From the NCBI GenBank assembly GCA_963816985.1, contig CAWFMF010000004.1, forward strand, positions 1,302,001 to 1,366,000: a stretch of 64,000 nt of DNA. Direction: 5' to 3'. This DNA comes from JAIVJM01 sp963816985. Lineage in GTDB: Bacteria; Acidobacteriota; Blastocatellia; Pyrinomonadales; Pyrinomonadaceae. The notes under the pieces are model-generated. The model was not told the DNA's origin and ran no database searches. It was given only the letters and a program-made list of their open reading frames with translations. The position numbers and the translations under genes were made by a program. Below are positions 1-8,174 of this stretch, in pieces; the stretch's first letter is position 1, and every line of letters starts with the position of its first letter.

Positions 1-1067
1 TCCATGTCGCGGTCGAGACCTTTGTTCTTTTCGATGAGCGGGCGCAGCTCTTCGTCGGTCGCGCGGTGGAGCTTGGCGTAGAGTTCGGCCTCGGCGGCGG
101 TCGGCGTGTGCGGCAGGATGGGCGCGGGAACCCAGATGCCGGGCGCGATGACTTCGGGCTTCTGCAAGCCGTCGAAGGTCGGGCCGTAGGACGAGCGGTA
201 CATGCCGCGTCGCGCGGGGTCGAGCGAGTTGCGGTCGTCTAAGCCGCCGACGGCGATGGACGAAGGCGCGGAGGCCGGGGGAAGAACCGGATGCCCCGCC
301 TCGTGCCCGGCATTGCCGACGGCGCAGACGACGACCAAGCCTTCCTGCACGGCGCGCTCGACGAGCTGCGAGAGCGGGTTATGAAGATACGACTGGTCGG
401 CGTCGCCGCCCGCCGAGATGTTGACGACGCGGATGCCGTACTCTTCGCGGTGCTCCAGAACCCACTTCAGCCCGCGCATGATGTTGCGCTCGGAGACGCG
501 GCCACCCTTGCTCACCTTGACGCAGACGACTTTCGAGTCGGGCGCGATGCCGCGGAAGAAGCCGCTCGAAAGCGCCCCGTTCCCGGCGGCGACGACCGAG
601 GTCATCATCCCGTGCCAGCTCGCCGTCTCGACCGATTCGAGCGTGCCCGTGCCCTTCGGGATGATGTTGTGGTAGGCGAGGATGCGGCTCTGCGGCGTCG
701 TCAGATCAGGGTGCGAGTAGAAGCCGGAGTCGAGGAAGGCGATGGTCACGCCCCGGCCCGTGAAGCGCTCGTCCGCGCCGAGCCGGAGCCACGTCGGCAG
801 GACGTAGCGGCCCTGCTCGAAGATTGGGCCGTACTTCTCCGACTGGACGCGCGCGCGCTCGAACAACTCGACGCAGCGCGGGCACACGGTCGGGACGGCC
901 TGTCCGCCCGGCGTGTTGGCCGCGACCAGTTTCCTGATCTCTTCGGAGAGTTGGTCAACGGGGACGAGCCCCCTGCTCGCTTCGCGCCCGCAGACCGGGC
1001 AGGTGAGCCGCCCGGCGGGTACTTCATGCTCGTGCGCCGTCGGTTCGAGTGAGATTACGTCTGACAC
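1..1067 (-). CDS. S8 (subtilisin-like) serine protease with N-terminal Cys-pair module, 3' end off window
   Basis: The reading frame is open from a GTG at 1067 to the window edge, so the C-terminus is missing. Visible family marks are the catalytic Asp in FLDSGF (about residue 113), the catalytic His in WHGMMTSVVAAGNG (about 152) and the oxyanion Asn in VVCAVGNAGHE (about 252). The catalytic Ser would lie beyond the edge. Residues 23-65 hold two Cys pairs (CPVCG and VCPRC), which looks like a small zinc-ribbon module before the protease domain. No signal peptide is seen, so a cytoplasmic enzyme is possible. The GTG start follows an AAGGGG ribosome site by about 12 bases. It is divergent from the gene at 1251. 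Family is certain; substrate is unknown. Confidence 0.85.
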   Translation of the reverse strand, partial: MSDVISLEPTAHEHEVPAGRLTCPVCGREASRGLVPVDQLSEEIRKLVAANTPGGQAVPTVCPRCVELFERARVQSEKYGPIFEQGRYVLPTWLRLGADERFTGRGVTIAFLDSGFYSHPDLTTPQSRILAYHNIIPKGTGTLESVETASWHGMMTSVVAAGNGALSSGFFRGIAPDSKVVCVKVSKGGRVSERNIMRGLKWVLEHREEYGIRVVNISAGGDADQSYLHNPLSQLVERAVQEGLVVVCAVGNAGHEAGHPVLPPASAPSSIAVGGLDDRNSLDPARRGMYRSSYGPTFDGLQKPEVIAPGIWVPAPILPHTPTAAEAELYAKLHRATDEELRPLIEKNKGLDRDM

Positions 1068-1143
1068 TTTTTCGGATATTACCCCTTGCAGAAAAATTTA
1101 ATTGGTTCGGTTCCGAGTGACATTATCATGCGGGCGACCCGCC

Positions 1144-1205
1144 GCCTAACGCAAGGCTGAACCGCGCGGCGGCCTGTGGCGTCGCCGCTTCGTTCGGTGT
1201 TATAA
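1144..1205 (+). other. Imperfect hairpin with weak resemblance to an attC site
   Basis: The divergent gap contains GCCTAAC at 1144 and GTTATAA at 1199. Between them CTGAAC pairs with GTTCGG and GCGGCG pairs with CGCCGC. This order recalls an integron attC (R''-L''-loop-L'-R'). The spacers are unequal (6 versus 1 base) and the outer boxes pair over only four bases, so it may be an ordinary hairpin or promoter-region structure. Confidence 0.2.
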
Positions 1206-1250
1206 ATTACGCACTACAGGAAAACTTAAAAGAGCTTGAAGGGGAGTCCG

Positions 1251-1676
1251 ATGGCTAAAGAACAGACGAGCGTCCCAGACATCTTCCGCCGCGCGCAAGA
1301 GGTGCTGCGCGAGAAGCCGGAGATGAGTTTGAAGGAGCTGCGCGCGACGCTCTACAGAGAATTCAACGGCTCGCCGATGCCGTCTCTGCATAACCTGACG
1401 ATCCCCGAACAGGACGCGCGCGCGCCCGAAGAGGACTGGACGGCGGGGCTCTCGCTGGTGCGTCGCGGCATCCAGATGGAGGACTGGCGCGAGATCATCA
1501 GCGGCATCGCCCTCAGCTTGGAGCAGACCGTCCGCTACGAGCGCGAGCGCGGGTTCATCGGCGCGGCGGACGAGTGGCACGACCGCGATGCAGGCATCGA
1601 AGGCGCAATCCAGAAGGGCCTCGGCAAGTGGATGCCGGACGAGCTGAAGCGACTCGCGGAAAGCAAAAAGCCGTGA
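1251..1676 (+). CDS. Hypothetical protein (141 aa)
   Basis: I do not recognise this family. The ATG at 1251 is chosen because GAAGGGGA lies about 6 bases upstream; an in-frame TTG at 1236 has no such site. The protein begins MAKEQTSVPDIFRRAQ, is charged and probably mostly helical, and has no signal peptide or membrane segment. Its last residues, ESKKP, and its TGA stop are encoded by the first bases of the palindromic element that follows, so the original C-terminus may have been different. Confidence 0.65.
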   Translation: MAKEQTSVPDIFRRAQEVLREKPEMSLKELRATLYREFNGSPMPSLHNLTIPEQDARAPEEDWTAGLSLVRRGIQMEDWREIISGIALSLEQTVRYERERGFIGAADEWHDRDAGIEGAIQKGLGKWMPDELKRLAESKKP

Positions 1677-1788
1677 CGGGTAAACCGTGACGAGTGACAG
1701 GAAGAGAACAGTCTTCCTCCTGTCACCTGTCACGGTTTACGGTTCACGGCTTTTCTTGTCACCTGTCACGGTTTACTTGTTACGAGTG
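1665..1788. repeat. Palindromic element, family B copy 1 (heptamer arms)
   Basis: Inverted repeat. The right part reads CTGTCAC CTGTCAC GGTTTAC GGTTCAC GG, i.e. degenerate 7-base units; the left arm carries the complement (TAAACCGTGA, GTGACAGG). A second CTGTCAC-GGTTTAC run follows. The same units recur at 27339-27464 and 28251-28340. The stop codon of the gene at 1251 lies inside the element. Confidence 0.9.
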
Positions 1789-1793
1789 AATTT

Positions 1794-2480
1794 ATGAGTT
1801 TCCTCGACGGCATTTTCAAAGACCCGTTTTACCAGAAGGGCGAGCCGCGGCGGGCCGAGGAGTTCGAGGGCGGGGATACAATCGTGAGCCCGGATACGAG
1901 GCGCGCGAACCGCATCCCGCCGGGCCAGACGCGGACGCGCAAGTGGCCCGTGCTCGACGCGCACGGGACGCCGGACGTTGACATCGAGGCTTGGGAGTTC
2001 GAGGTCGGCGGGCTCGTCGAGAACAAGTTGAAGTGGTCTCTGGACGAGTTCATGCAGTTGCCCGCCGTGCGCGTCTTCGCGGACTTCCACTGCGTCACGC
2101 GCTGGTCGCGGCTCGACAACGTGTGGTCGGGCGTCTCGGCGCGCGAGGTCGCCCGTCTCGCGGGCGTGAAGCCGGAAGCGAAGTTCGTGAGCGTCGCCGC
2201 TTACGACTACGGCTGGACGACGAACCTGCCCGTCGAATACTTCCTCGCCGAAGACTCGCTCTTCGCGTGGTCGAACGACGGCCACGCGATTCCGCCGGAG
2301 CACGGCGGCCCCGTCCGCCTCGTCGTCCCGCAGCTCTACGCTTGGAAGTCGGCGAAGTGGGTCAAGGCCGTGCGCTTCGTCGCCGAAGACGAGGCCGGGT
2401 TCTGGGAGGAAGGCGGTTACCACATGCGCGGCAACCCGTGGGAGGGCCGCGACGGCGAACGCTTCCGCTGGGAAGAGTAA
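1794..2480 (+). CDS. Sulfite oxidase-like molybdopterin oxidoreductase (YuiH type)
   Basis: A 228-residue protein matching the oxidoreductase molybdopterin-binding domain (sulfite oxidase superfamily). Cys100 in ADFHCVTRWS fits the residue that ligates molybdenum. Further family marks are the early ARVFADFHCVTRWS/LDNVWSGV segment and the late HGGPVRLVVPQLYAWKSAKW segment. There is no Tat or Sec signal and no haem domain, so it is the short, probably cytoplasmic class rather than periplasmic MsrP. The physiological substrate is unknown. It lies between two palindromic elements, families B and D. Confidence 0.85.
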   Translation: MSFLDGIFKDPFYQKGEPRRAEEFEGGDTIVSPDTRRANRIPPGQTRTRKWPVLDAHGTPDVDIEAWEFEVGGLVENKLKWSLDEFMQLPAVRVFADFHCVTRWSRLDNVWSGVSAREVARLAGVKPEAKFVSVAAYDYGWTTNLPVEYFLAEDSLFAWSNDGHAIPPEHGGPVRLVVPQLYAWKSAKWVKAVRFVAEDEAGFWEEGGYHMRGNPWEGRDGERFRWEE

Positions 2481-2481
2481 G

Positions 2482-2571
2482 AGAAGATGTCAGATGCTAG
2501 ATGCTGGATGTTAGTTAAAGACCGAAGTTCTTAACTAACATCGAGCATCTGGCATCCGGCATCTTCTTCTT
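2482..2571. repeat. Palindromic element, family D (heptamer arms)
   Basis: Left arm GAAGATG TCAGATG CTAGATG CTGGATG TTAGTTA; right arm CTAACAT CGAGCAT CTGGCAT CCGGCAT CTTCTTC. Both are 7-base units in inverted orientation. It starts directly after the TAA stop (2478-2480) of the preceding gene. Only one copy is seen in this window. Confidence 0.85.
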
Positions 2572-2915
2572 TCTGCTTACTCGACGTGGAATAAAAAAAG
2601 GAACGGCGGCTTCGAGCATGAAGTGCCGTTCCCTTTCCCCCTTGAATGTTACTTCTTCAGTAACGCGCGCAATTATGCCCGCGCCCGCGAGGGGGCGTCG
2701 GTACGAATACGGACAGAGTGCGCGGCCCCTTTGAATCTAGGATTCGGCCCGTTTTTCGGGCGTTTTTGCGCGGGAGGCGCGGCGGCGGGCCGTAGTGTTA
2801 TACTCGCCGCACTCCCGTCGGCTCTCAAAAAACTTTCAGGCGCGCGGGAATCTTTTGCGCCTCAATCCGCCGGACATCCGACCGGCGGCAGGCGTTCGTA
2901 TCAGACAATTCAGAC
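2572..2915. other. Intergenic region without a supported protein gene
   Basis: About 340 bases. It holds the minus-oriented terminator at 2593-2632, a small hairpin GTTAC/GTAAC at 2649-2665, and a plus-oriented hairpin followed by T residues (GCCCG TTTTT CGGGC, about 2747-2767). A TATACT box near 2799 may be the -10 of the next gene. ORFs in the region look like shadows. Together these could bound a small RNA, but no known RNA family is recognised. Confidence 0.4.
2593..2632 (-). terminator. Intrinsic terminator-like hairpin, minus orientation
   Basis: GGAACGGC (2600-2607) pairs with GCCGTTCC (2625-2632), and an inner CTTC/GAAG pair extends the stem. Read on the minus strand it is followed directly by seven T residues (plus-strand A run 2593-2599). 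No minus-strand gene ends here. Confidence 0.6.
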
Positions 2916-4538
2916 GTGAGCGAAAACCCGACCACTCAGACGCCAGACGGAGCCGCGACGACGAGCGCACCCGCGAAGGACGCGCCCACGGCTTCGACCA
3001 AAGACGCGCCCGCCGCTCCGACTGTGGCGGCGGCGCCGAAAGACGCCGCCGCCGTCATCCTCTTGCGCGCGGTCGGCGACGAGGGCTCACAAGACCCGCA
3101 AGGTCTTCTGGGCGCGGCGCGGCGCGCGGATGGCCTTCCTGCCCGGCTTCCACGCCTTCCCCGGCGGGCAGCGCGACGCGTCGGACGCCGAGGTGCAAGT
3201 CGAACATTCGACGGACGCTGAAACTTCGGCGATGATAACTTGCGCGGCGCGCGAGCTGTTCGAGGAGACGGGCGTGCTCGTCGCGCGCGGCGCGGAGAAT
3301 TTGACGAAAGGGCAGTTGGCCTCCGTCCTCGACGACTTCACTTCCGGGCGAATGTCTTTCCCCGAACTGCTCAAGCATTACGGCCTGCGACTCGACGCGC
3401 GTGACTTCCGCTTCGCCGGTCGTTGGGTCACGCCGCCCTTCAGCCCGCGCCGCTTCGACACGCTCTTCTTCCTCGTCAACTGCCCGCCGAAGCAAGAGCC
3501 GCGCGTCCTCACCACCGAGTTCGACGCGGGCGAGTGGACTTCGGCGCGCGAAGCATACGAGCGCTGGCGGCGCGCGGAAGTCCTCGGCGTCCCGCCCGTC
3601 ATCCACGCCTTGAGGACGCTCGCGGGCGGACTGACCGAAGACCTGTGGACCGCTTCCTCTCCGTCCCGCAGGCGCACCGCGAGCCCGTGCGCCGCATCGA
3701 GTTTTTGCCCGGCTTCGTCTGCTTCCCCGTGCGGACGCCGACCAGGCCCCCGGCGACGACGACCAACTGCTACCTCGTCGGCGCGCGCGAGTTCGTCGTC
3801 ATAGACCCCGGCTCGCCTTACGAGGACGAGCAGGCAGCGCTTCACCGATGTGTTGACGAGATGATTGGTGAAGGACGCTCCCCGCGCGAGATAATCATCA
3901 CGCACCTGCACCCGGATCACGTCGCGGGCGTGAACGCTTTGCGCGAACATCTCGGCGGCGTCGTCCCCGTCGCGGCGCACCGCCTGACCGCCGAAGCGCT
4001 CGGCGACTCAATCCGCGTTGACCGCATCGTCGAAGACGGCGAGACGATTGAGCTGGACGGCGAGCCGCGACTCTCTCTGCGCGCGATGCACACGCCGGGG
4101 CACGCGCGCGGCCACCTCTCTTTTTATGAAGAGCGGACGGGCGCGCTCCTGACGGGCGACAACATCGTCGGCATCGGCTCCGTCCTCATTGACCCGCCCG
4201 AAGGCGACGTGCGCGCGTACCTCTCGACGCTCGAACGCTACCGCGAACTGCCGCATTTGACCGCGCTCTTCGGCGGCCACGGCCCGGCGGTCGGGAGCCC
4301 GCGCGAGAAGATTGACGAGTACATCACGCACCGCCTTGAGCGCGAGCGGAACATCCTCGCGGCGGTCTGCGCGGGCGCGGGCGGCGCGCGCGAGATAGTG
4401 GCGCGCGTCTACACGGACGTACACCCGAAGATGCACGCGATGGCGGAGCGCGCCGTCCTCGCGCACCTCGAAAAACTTGAGGCGGACGGCCTCGTCACGC
4501 GCGCGGCGGACGGCAAGTTGTCCGCCCCCGGCGTGTGA
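2916..4538 (+). CDS. NUDIX hydrolase / metallo-beta-lactamase (LACTB2-like) fusion, two frameshifts
   Basis: Read as one gene of about 540 codons starting at a GTG. A low-complexity Ala/Thr/Lys-rich leader precedes a NUDIX domain with the box RELFEETGV, of the type that begins with FLPGFHAFPGGQ (NUDT19-like). This is followed by a metallo-beta-lactamase domain with THLHPDHVAGV and a C-terminal winged-helix segment (MAERAVLAHLEKLE), as in LACTB2. The frame shifts by one extra base near 3087 (AVGDEG then HKTRKVFWARRG) and one missing base near 3649 (GGLTEDL then VDRFLSVPQ). The two cancel, so start and end share a frame. Domain identity is clear. The fusion suggests linked nucleotide or CoA-ester and RNA or ester hydrolysis; the substrate is unknown. 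Confidence 0.8.
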
Positions 4539-5998
4539 CGAAGCGCGCACGCAAGTCTCACTTCACCAAATCAGAGTTCACAGACCCGGCAAACGAGATG
4601 ACACAGAAGAGCGGCGCGTCGAAGAACGAGGGACGAGAGGCGGTCGCCGCTTCGGCGGCGGAAGGCGACGGCGAGCGCGGGCGCTTCGAGGAAGTCCTAC
4701 ACGAGCGCGAACGGCTCGCGGCCCTGAGCGCGGAGGTCTTCACGGCGCTCGCGCGGAGCGAGACGCTGCCGGAGATGCTCCGGCGCTGCGCCGAGTCTTT
4801 CGTCAAACACTTGGACGCCGCCTTCGCGCGCGTCTGGACGCTCGACGAAGCCGGGCAGGTTCTGGAACTTCAGGCGAGCGCAGGGCTCTACACGCACCTC
4901 GACGGCCCGCACGCGCGCGTCCCCGTCGGCAAGTTCAAGATCGGCCTCATCGCCGAGGAGCGCCAACCCCATCTCACCAACGACGTGCTGCACGACCCGC
5001 GCGTGGGCGACAAGGAATGGGCCGAGCGTGAAGGGATGGTCGCCTTCGCCGGATACCCTCTGCTCCTCGGCGACCGCCTCGTCGGCGTGATGGCGATGTT
5101 CTCGCGCAGCCCCCTCTCGGAGGTCACTCTGGAAGCGATGGCGGCGGTAGCGAACGGCATCGCGGTCGGCATCGAGCGCAAGCAGGCCGAGGGCGACTTG
5201 CGTGCGAGCGAGCTGCGCTACCGCGCGCTCGCCGACGCCATGCCGCAGCTCGTCTGGGCGGCGGAGGAGACCGGCTCGCACTTCTACTACAACCGCCGCT
5301 GGTACGAGTACACGGGTCTTTCAGAGCAGGAGTCGCTCGGCTTCGGCTTCACGAACGCGCTCCACCCGGACGATAAGGAGCGGACGCTCGCCGCTTGGGA
5401 GCGCGCGTGGCGCGCGGGCGAGGGCTACGAGATAGAATACCGCTTCTACTCGCGCCCGCTCGGCGTGTACCGCTGGTTTCTGGGCCGAGCCGAGCCGGTG
5501 CGCGACGAGGGGGGCCGCGTCACGCAGTGGGTCGGGACGTGCACGGACATCGAAGAGCAGAAGCAGATGGAGGAGCTGCTGGCCCGCCTCAACGAGGAGC
5601 GCGCGCAGATGATCGAAGAGGTCTCCACGCCGGTCGTGCCCGTCCTCGAAGGCGTGCTCGTGCTCCCACTCATCGGCTCGCTCGACACGCTGCGGATGGA
5701 GCGCGCGACCAAAGCGGCGCTCGAAGAGGTGACGCGCACGGGCGCGCACGTCTGCATCCTCGACATCACGGGCGCGCGCATCATTGACTCGCACGCCGTC
5801 GCCAACCTGAGCAACCTCTTGCAGGCGCTCAAGCTCGTCGGAGCCGAAGGCATCGTCACGGGCGTCGGCGTCCACGCCGCGCAGTCCTTAGTCGGCCTCG
5901 GCCTCGACCTCCAAGGGATGCGGACGCACCGCACGCTCGCCGAAGCGGTCGCCGGGCTGATTAAGCGCGGAAGGCATGTTCACGGCGGGAGGGCCTGA
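4535..5998 (+). CDS. GAF-PAS-STAS sensor protein (RsbR-like)
   Basis: The GTG start overlaps the previous stop in GTGA, indicating translational coupling; an ATG at 4597 is an alternative. Domain order: GAF about residues 60-225, PAS about 230-350 (ALADAMPQLVWAAEE, then VTQWVGTCTDIEEQKQ), and STAS about 365-480 (STPVVPVLEGVLVLPLIGSL, DITGARIIDSHAVANLS). The linker and STAS motifs match the C-terminal part of RsbR stressosome proteins, where Ser or Thr in this domain is phosphorylated. There is no kinase domain and no RsbS or RsbT gene nearby. Probably cytoplasmic signalling. Confidence 0.85.
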   Translation: MTKRARKSHFTKSEFTDPANEMTQKSGASKNEGREAVAASAAEGDGERGRFEEVLHERERLAALSAEVFTALARSETLPEMLRRCAESFVKHLDAAFARVWTLDEAGQVLELQASAGLYTHLDGPHARVPVGKFKIGLIAEERQPHLTNDVLHDPRVGDKEWAEREGMVAFAGYPLLLGDRLVGVMAMFSRSPLSEVTLEAMAAVANGIAVGIERKQAEGDLRASELRYRALADAMPQLVWAAEETGSHFYYNRRWYEYTGLSEQESLGFGFTNALHPDDKERTLAAWERAWRAGEGYEIEYRFYSRPLGVYRWFLGRAEPVRDEGGRVTQWVGTCTDIEEQKQMEELLARLNEERAQMIEEVSTPVVPVLEGVLVLPLIGSLDTLRMERATKAALEEVTRTGAHVCILDITGARIIDSHAVANLSNLLQALKLVGAEGIVTGVGVHAAQSLVGLGLDLQGMRTHRTLAEAVAGLIKRGRHVHGGRA

Positions 5999-6027
5999 GC
6001 GTTCAGGCGCACGCCACACGCATTGAG

Positions 6028-7548
6028 ATGGTTTCCCCGACACAACCGAACGAACCAGAGGACAAGGCTTTTAAAGCGATGGCATTACCCAAGACACTCG
6101 GCGAACTCAAACAACAAGGCTACCGCGTGCGCGCTGTGAAAGACGAGATGCGCGCCAACCTCCTCTCGAAGCTGCGCACGGGCGAGCGTATCTTCCCCGG
6201 CGTCGTCGGCTACGAAGAGACGGTCGTCCCGCAGCTCGTGAACGCGGTGCTGGCGCGGCACAACGTCATCCTCCTCGGCCTGCGCGGGCAGGCCAAGAGC
6301 CGCATCATCCGGCAGCTCGTCGGCTTGCTCGATGAACACGTCCCCGTCATCGCCGGGTCGGAAGTCAACGACAACCCCTTCAAGCCCATCAGCGCGCACG
6401 GGCGGCAGACCATCGAGTTGCACGGCGACGAGACCAAGATCGGGTGGGTCGAGCGCGACTCGCGCTTCGTCGAAAAACTCGCCACGCCCGACGTGACCGT
6501 CGCCGACATCATCGGCGACGTTGACCCCATCAAGGCCGCGCGCGGCGGCCACCTCCTCTCCGACGAGCTGACCATTCACTACGGCCTTCTGCCGCGCGCC
6601 AACCGGGGCATCTTCGCCATCAACGAGCTGCCCGACCTCGCGGGCAAAATTCAGGTCGGCCTCTTCAACATCATGCAGGAGGGCGACGTGCAGATTAAGG
6701 GCTACCCCGTGCGCCTTCAGCTCGACGTGATGCTCGTCTTCTCCGCCAACCCCGAAGACTACACGGCGCGCGGCAAGATCATCACGCCGCTCAAAGACCG
6801 CATCGGCGCGGAGGTCTCGACGCACTACCCGGCGGAGTTGCAGACGGGCGTCGAGATTACGCGGCAGGAGGCTTGGACTGAGCGCGAGGGCGTGGAAGGC
6901 GTTTTGCGCATCCCCGACTTCGTGCGCGAGACCGTCGAGCAGATCGCCTTCGAGGCGCGCGACGACCAGCGCATAGACAAGCGTTCCGGCGTCTCGCAGC
7001 GGATGCCGATAACGGTCACGGAGTCGGTCGTCTCGAACGCCGAGCGCCGCGCGCTCCTGACCGGCGTAGAAGAGATCGTCCCGCGCGTCTCGGACATCTA
7101 CGCCGCCGTGCCCTCGATGACCGGCAAGATGGAACTCGAATACGAGGGCGAGCAGGTCGGGGCCGCGAAGATCGCCCGCGACCTCATCAAGCGCGCGGCG
7201 GGCGAAATCTTCGAGGGCTACTTCGTCGGCATAGACTTCTCGCGCGCCGTCCAGTGGTTCAACGAGGGCAACACCCTGCGCCTCGCCGACACCGCCTCGG
7301 CGGAAGAGTGCGCCGGGCTCCTCGAAGCCGTCCCCGACCTCATCGAGACCGTCCTCGTCCCCTTCGCCTTCGAGCGCGCCGACACCGCCCTCGTCGTCTC
7401 GGCCTGTGAACTCGTCCTCGAAGGTCTCTACGCCCAGAACAAGATCAGCCGCAACGAAGAGGGCGGCTACACCGCCGTCACCAAAGCACGGAAGGACAGG
7501 CGCGGGATGATTTACGACGACCTGACGGAGACTGGGCGTTACAGTTAG
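6028..7548 (+). CDS. Magnesium-chelatase subunit I-like AAA+ ATPase
   Basis: 506 residues. The P-loop GLRGQAKS is near residues 84-91. GIFAINELPDLAGKIQVGLFNIMQEGD carries the Walker B region and ChlI-type insert, and VFSANPEDYT resembles the sensor region. It pairs with the VWA protein at 8175, the usual ATPase plus VWA/MIDAS arrangement of the ChlI/MoxR group. No pigment-biosynthesis genes are nearby, so a role as a chaperone-like complex is more likely than magnesium insertion. An alternative start is the ATG at 6079 (MALPKTLGELKQQGYR). Confidence 0.85.
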   Translation: MVSPTQPNEPEDKAFKAMALPKTLGELKQQGYRVRAVKDEMRANLLSKLRTGERIFPGVVGYEETVVPQLVNAVLARHNVILLGLRGQAKSRIIRQLVGLLDEHVPVIAGSEVNDNPFKPISAHGRQTIELHGDETKIGWVERDSRFVEKLATPDVTVADIIGDVDPIKAARGGHLLSDELTIHYGLLPRANRGIFAINELPDLAGKIQVGLFNIMQEGDVQIKGYPVRLQLDVMLVFSANPEDYTARGKIITPLKDRIGAEVSTHYPAELQTGVEITRQEAWTEREGVEGVLRIPDFVRETVEQIAFEARDDQRIDKRSGVSQRMPITVTESVVSNAERRALLTGVEEIVPRVSDIYAAVPSMTGKMELEYEGEQVGAAKIARDLIKRAAGEIFEGYFVGIDFSRAVQWFNEGNTLRLADTASAEECAGLLEAVPDLIETVLVPFAFERADTALVVSACELVLEGLYAQNKISRNEEGGYTAVTKARKDRRGMIYDDLTETGRYS

Positions 7549-7595
7549 CTTTCCAATGCCGTAGGCGGCGAGTAAGATTGCCGTCAGGAGGCGAC

Positions 7596-8150
7596 ATGAG
7601 TACCACGACCCAACTCTTCACCGCCGAGCAGTTCCTGGACATGCCGAAGGAGGACACCTGGAGGTGTGAACTCGTCGAAGGAGTGATAATTAAAATGTCC
7701 CCTGCCGGTTTTGAACACGGAGATGTGGCGCTTAACGTGGCATATTTGCTCAAACAACACGTGATGGCCCACTCTCTAGGCAAGGTACTCGCCGCTGAGA
7801 CGGGCTTTAAGGTCGCGACCGACCCCGACACAGTTCTGGCCCCTGACGCCGCGTTCATCCGTCAGGAAGAGTTCGACCGAATCGGGATGACGAAAAAGTT
7901 TTGGCCCGGTGCGCCCGACCTCGCCGTGGAAGTTATGTCGCCCGACGATACGGTTCGCCAAACCGATGAGAAGGCCAAATCATGGCTCTCCCACGGCGCG
8001 CGGATGGTCTGGGTCATCAACCCTAAGCGCCGGACGGTTTCGGTCTTCTGCCCCGGAGCAGAGACGGTCGTGCTGTCGGAGGGTGACGTGCTCGACGGCC
8101 AAGTCGTTGTGCCCGGCTTCAGTTGCCGCGTGGACGAAATATTCTCCTGA
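7596..8150 (+). CDS. Uma2 family putative restriction endonuclease
   Basis: 184 residues. The ATG at 7596 is chosen for its CAGGAGG site 5 bases upstream; an in-frame TTG at 7578 is not. The Uma2 (DUF820) PD-(D/E)XK-type motifs are visible: CELVEGVIIKMSPAGFEH, LAPDAAFI, PDLAVEVMSPDDT, then K and GARMVWVINPKRRTV. The gene is visibly less GC-rich than its neighbours and separates an ATPase gene from its probable VWA partner, which suggests insertion. Members are common as stray copies, and no DNA target is known. Confidence 0.85.
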   Translation: MSTTTQLFTAEQFLDMPKEDTWRCELVEGVIIKMSPAGFEHGDVALNVAYLLKQHVMAHSLGKVLAAETGFKVATDPDTVLAPDAAFIRQEEFDRIGMTKKFWPGAPDLAVEVMSPDDTVRQTDEKAKSWLSHGARMVWVINPKRRTVSVFCPGAETVVLSEGDVLDGQVVVPGFSCRVDEIFS

Positions 8151-8174
8151 GACGATTCTCTCTCTTAATTTCCT

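Noticed and set aside
2623..2919. ORF of 98 codons in the gap before the NUDIX gene
   Set aside because: It overlaps two terminator-like hairpins and a promoter-like box, has no ribosome site and has no protein-like composition.
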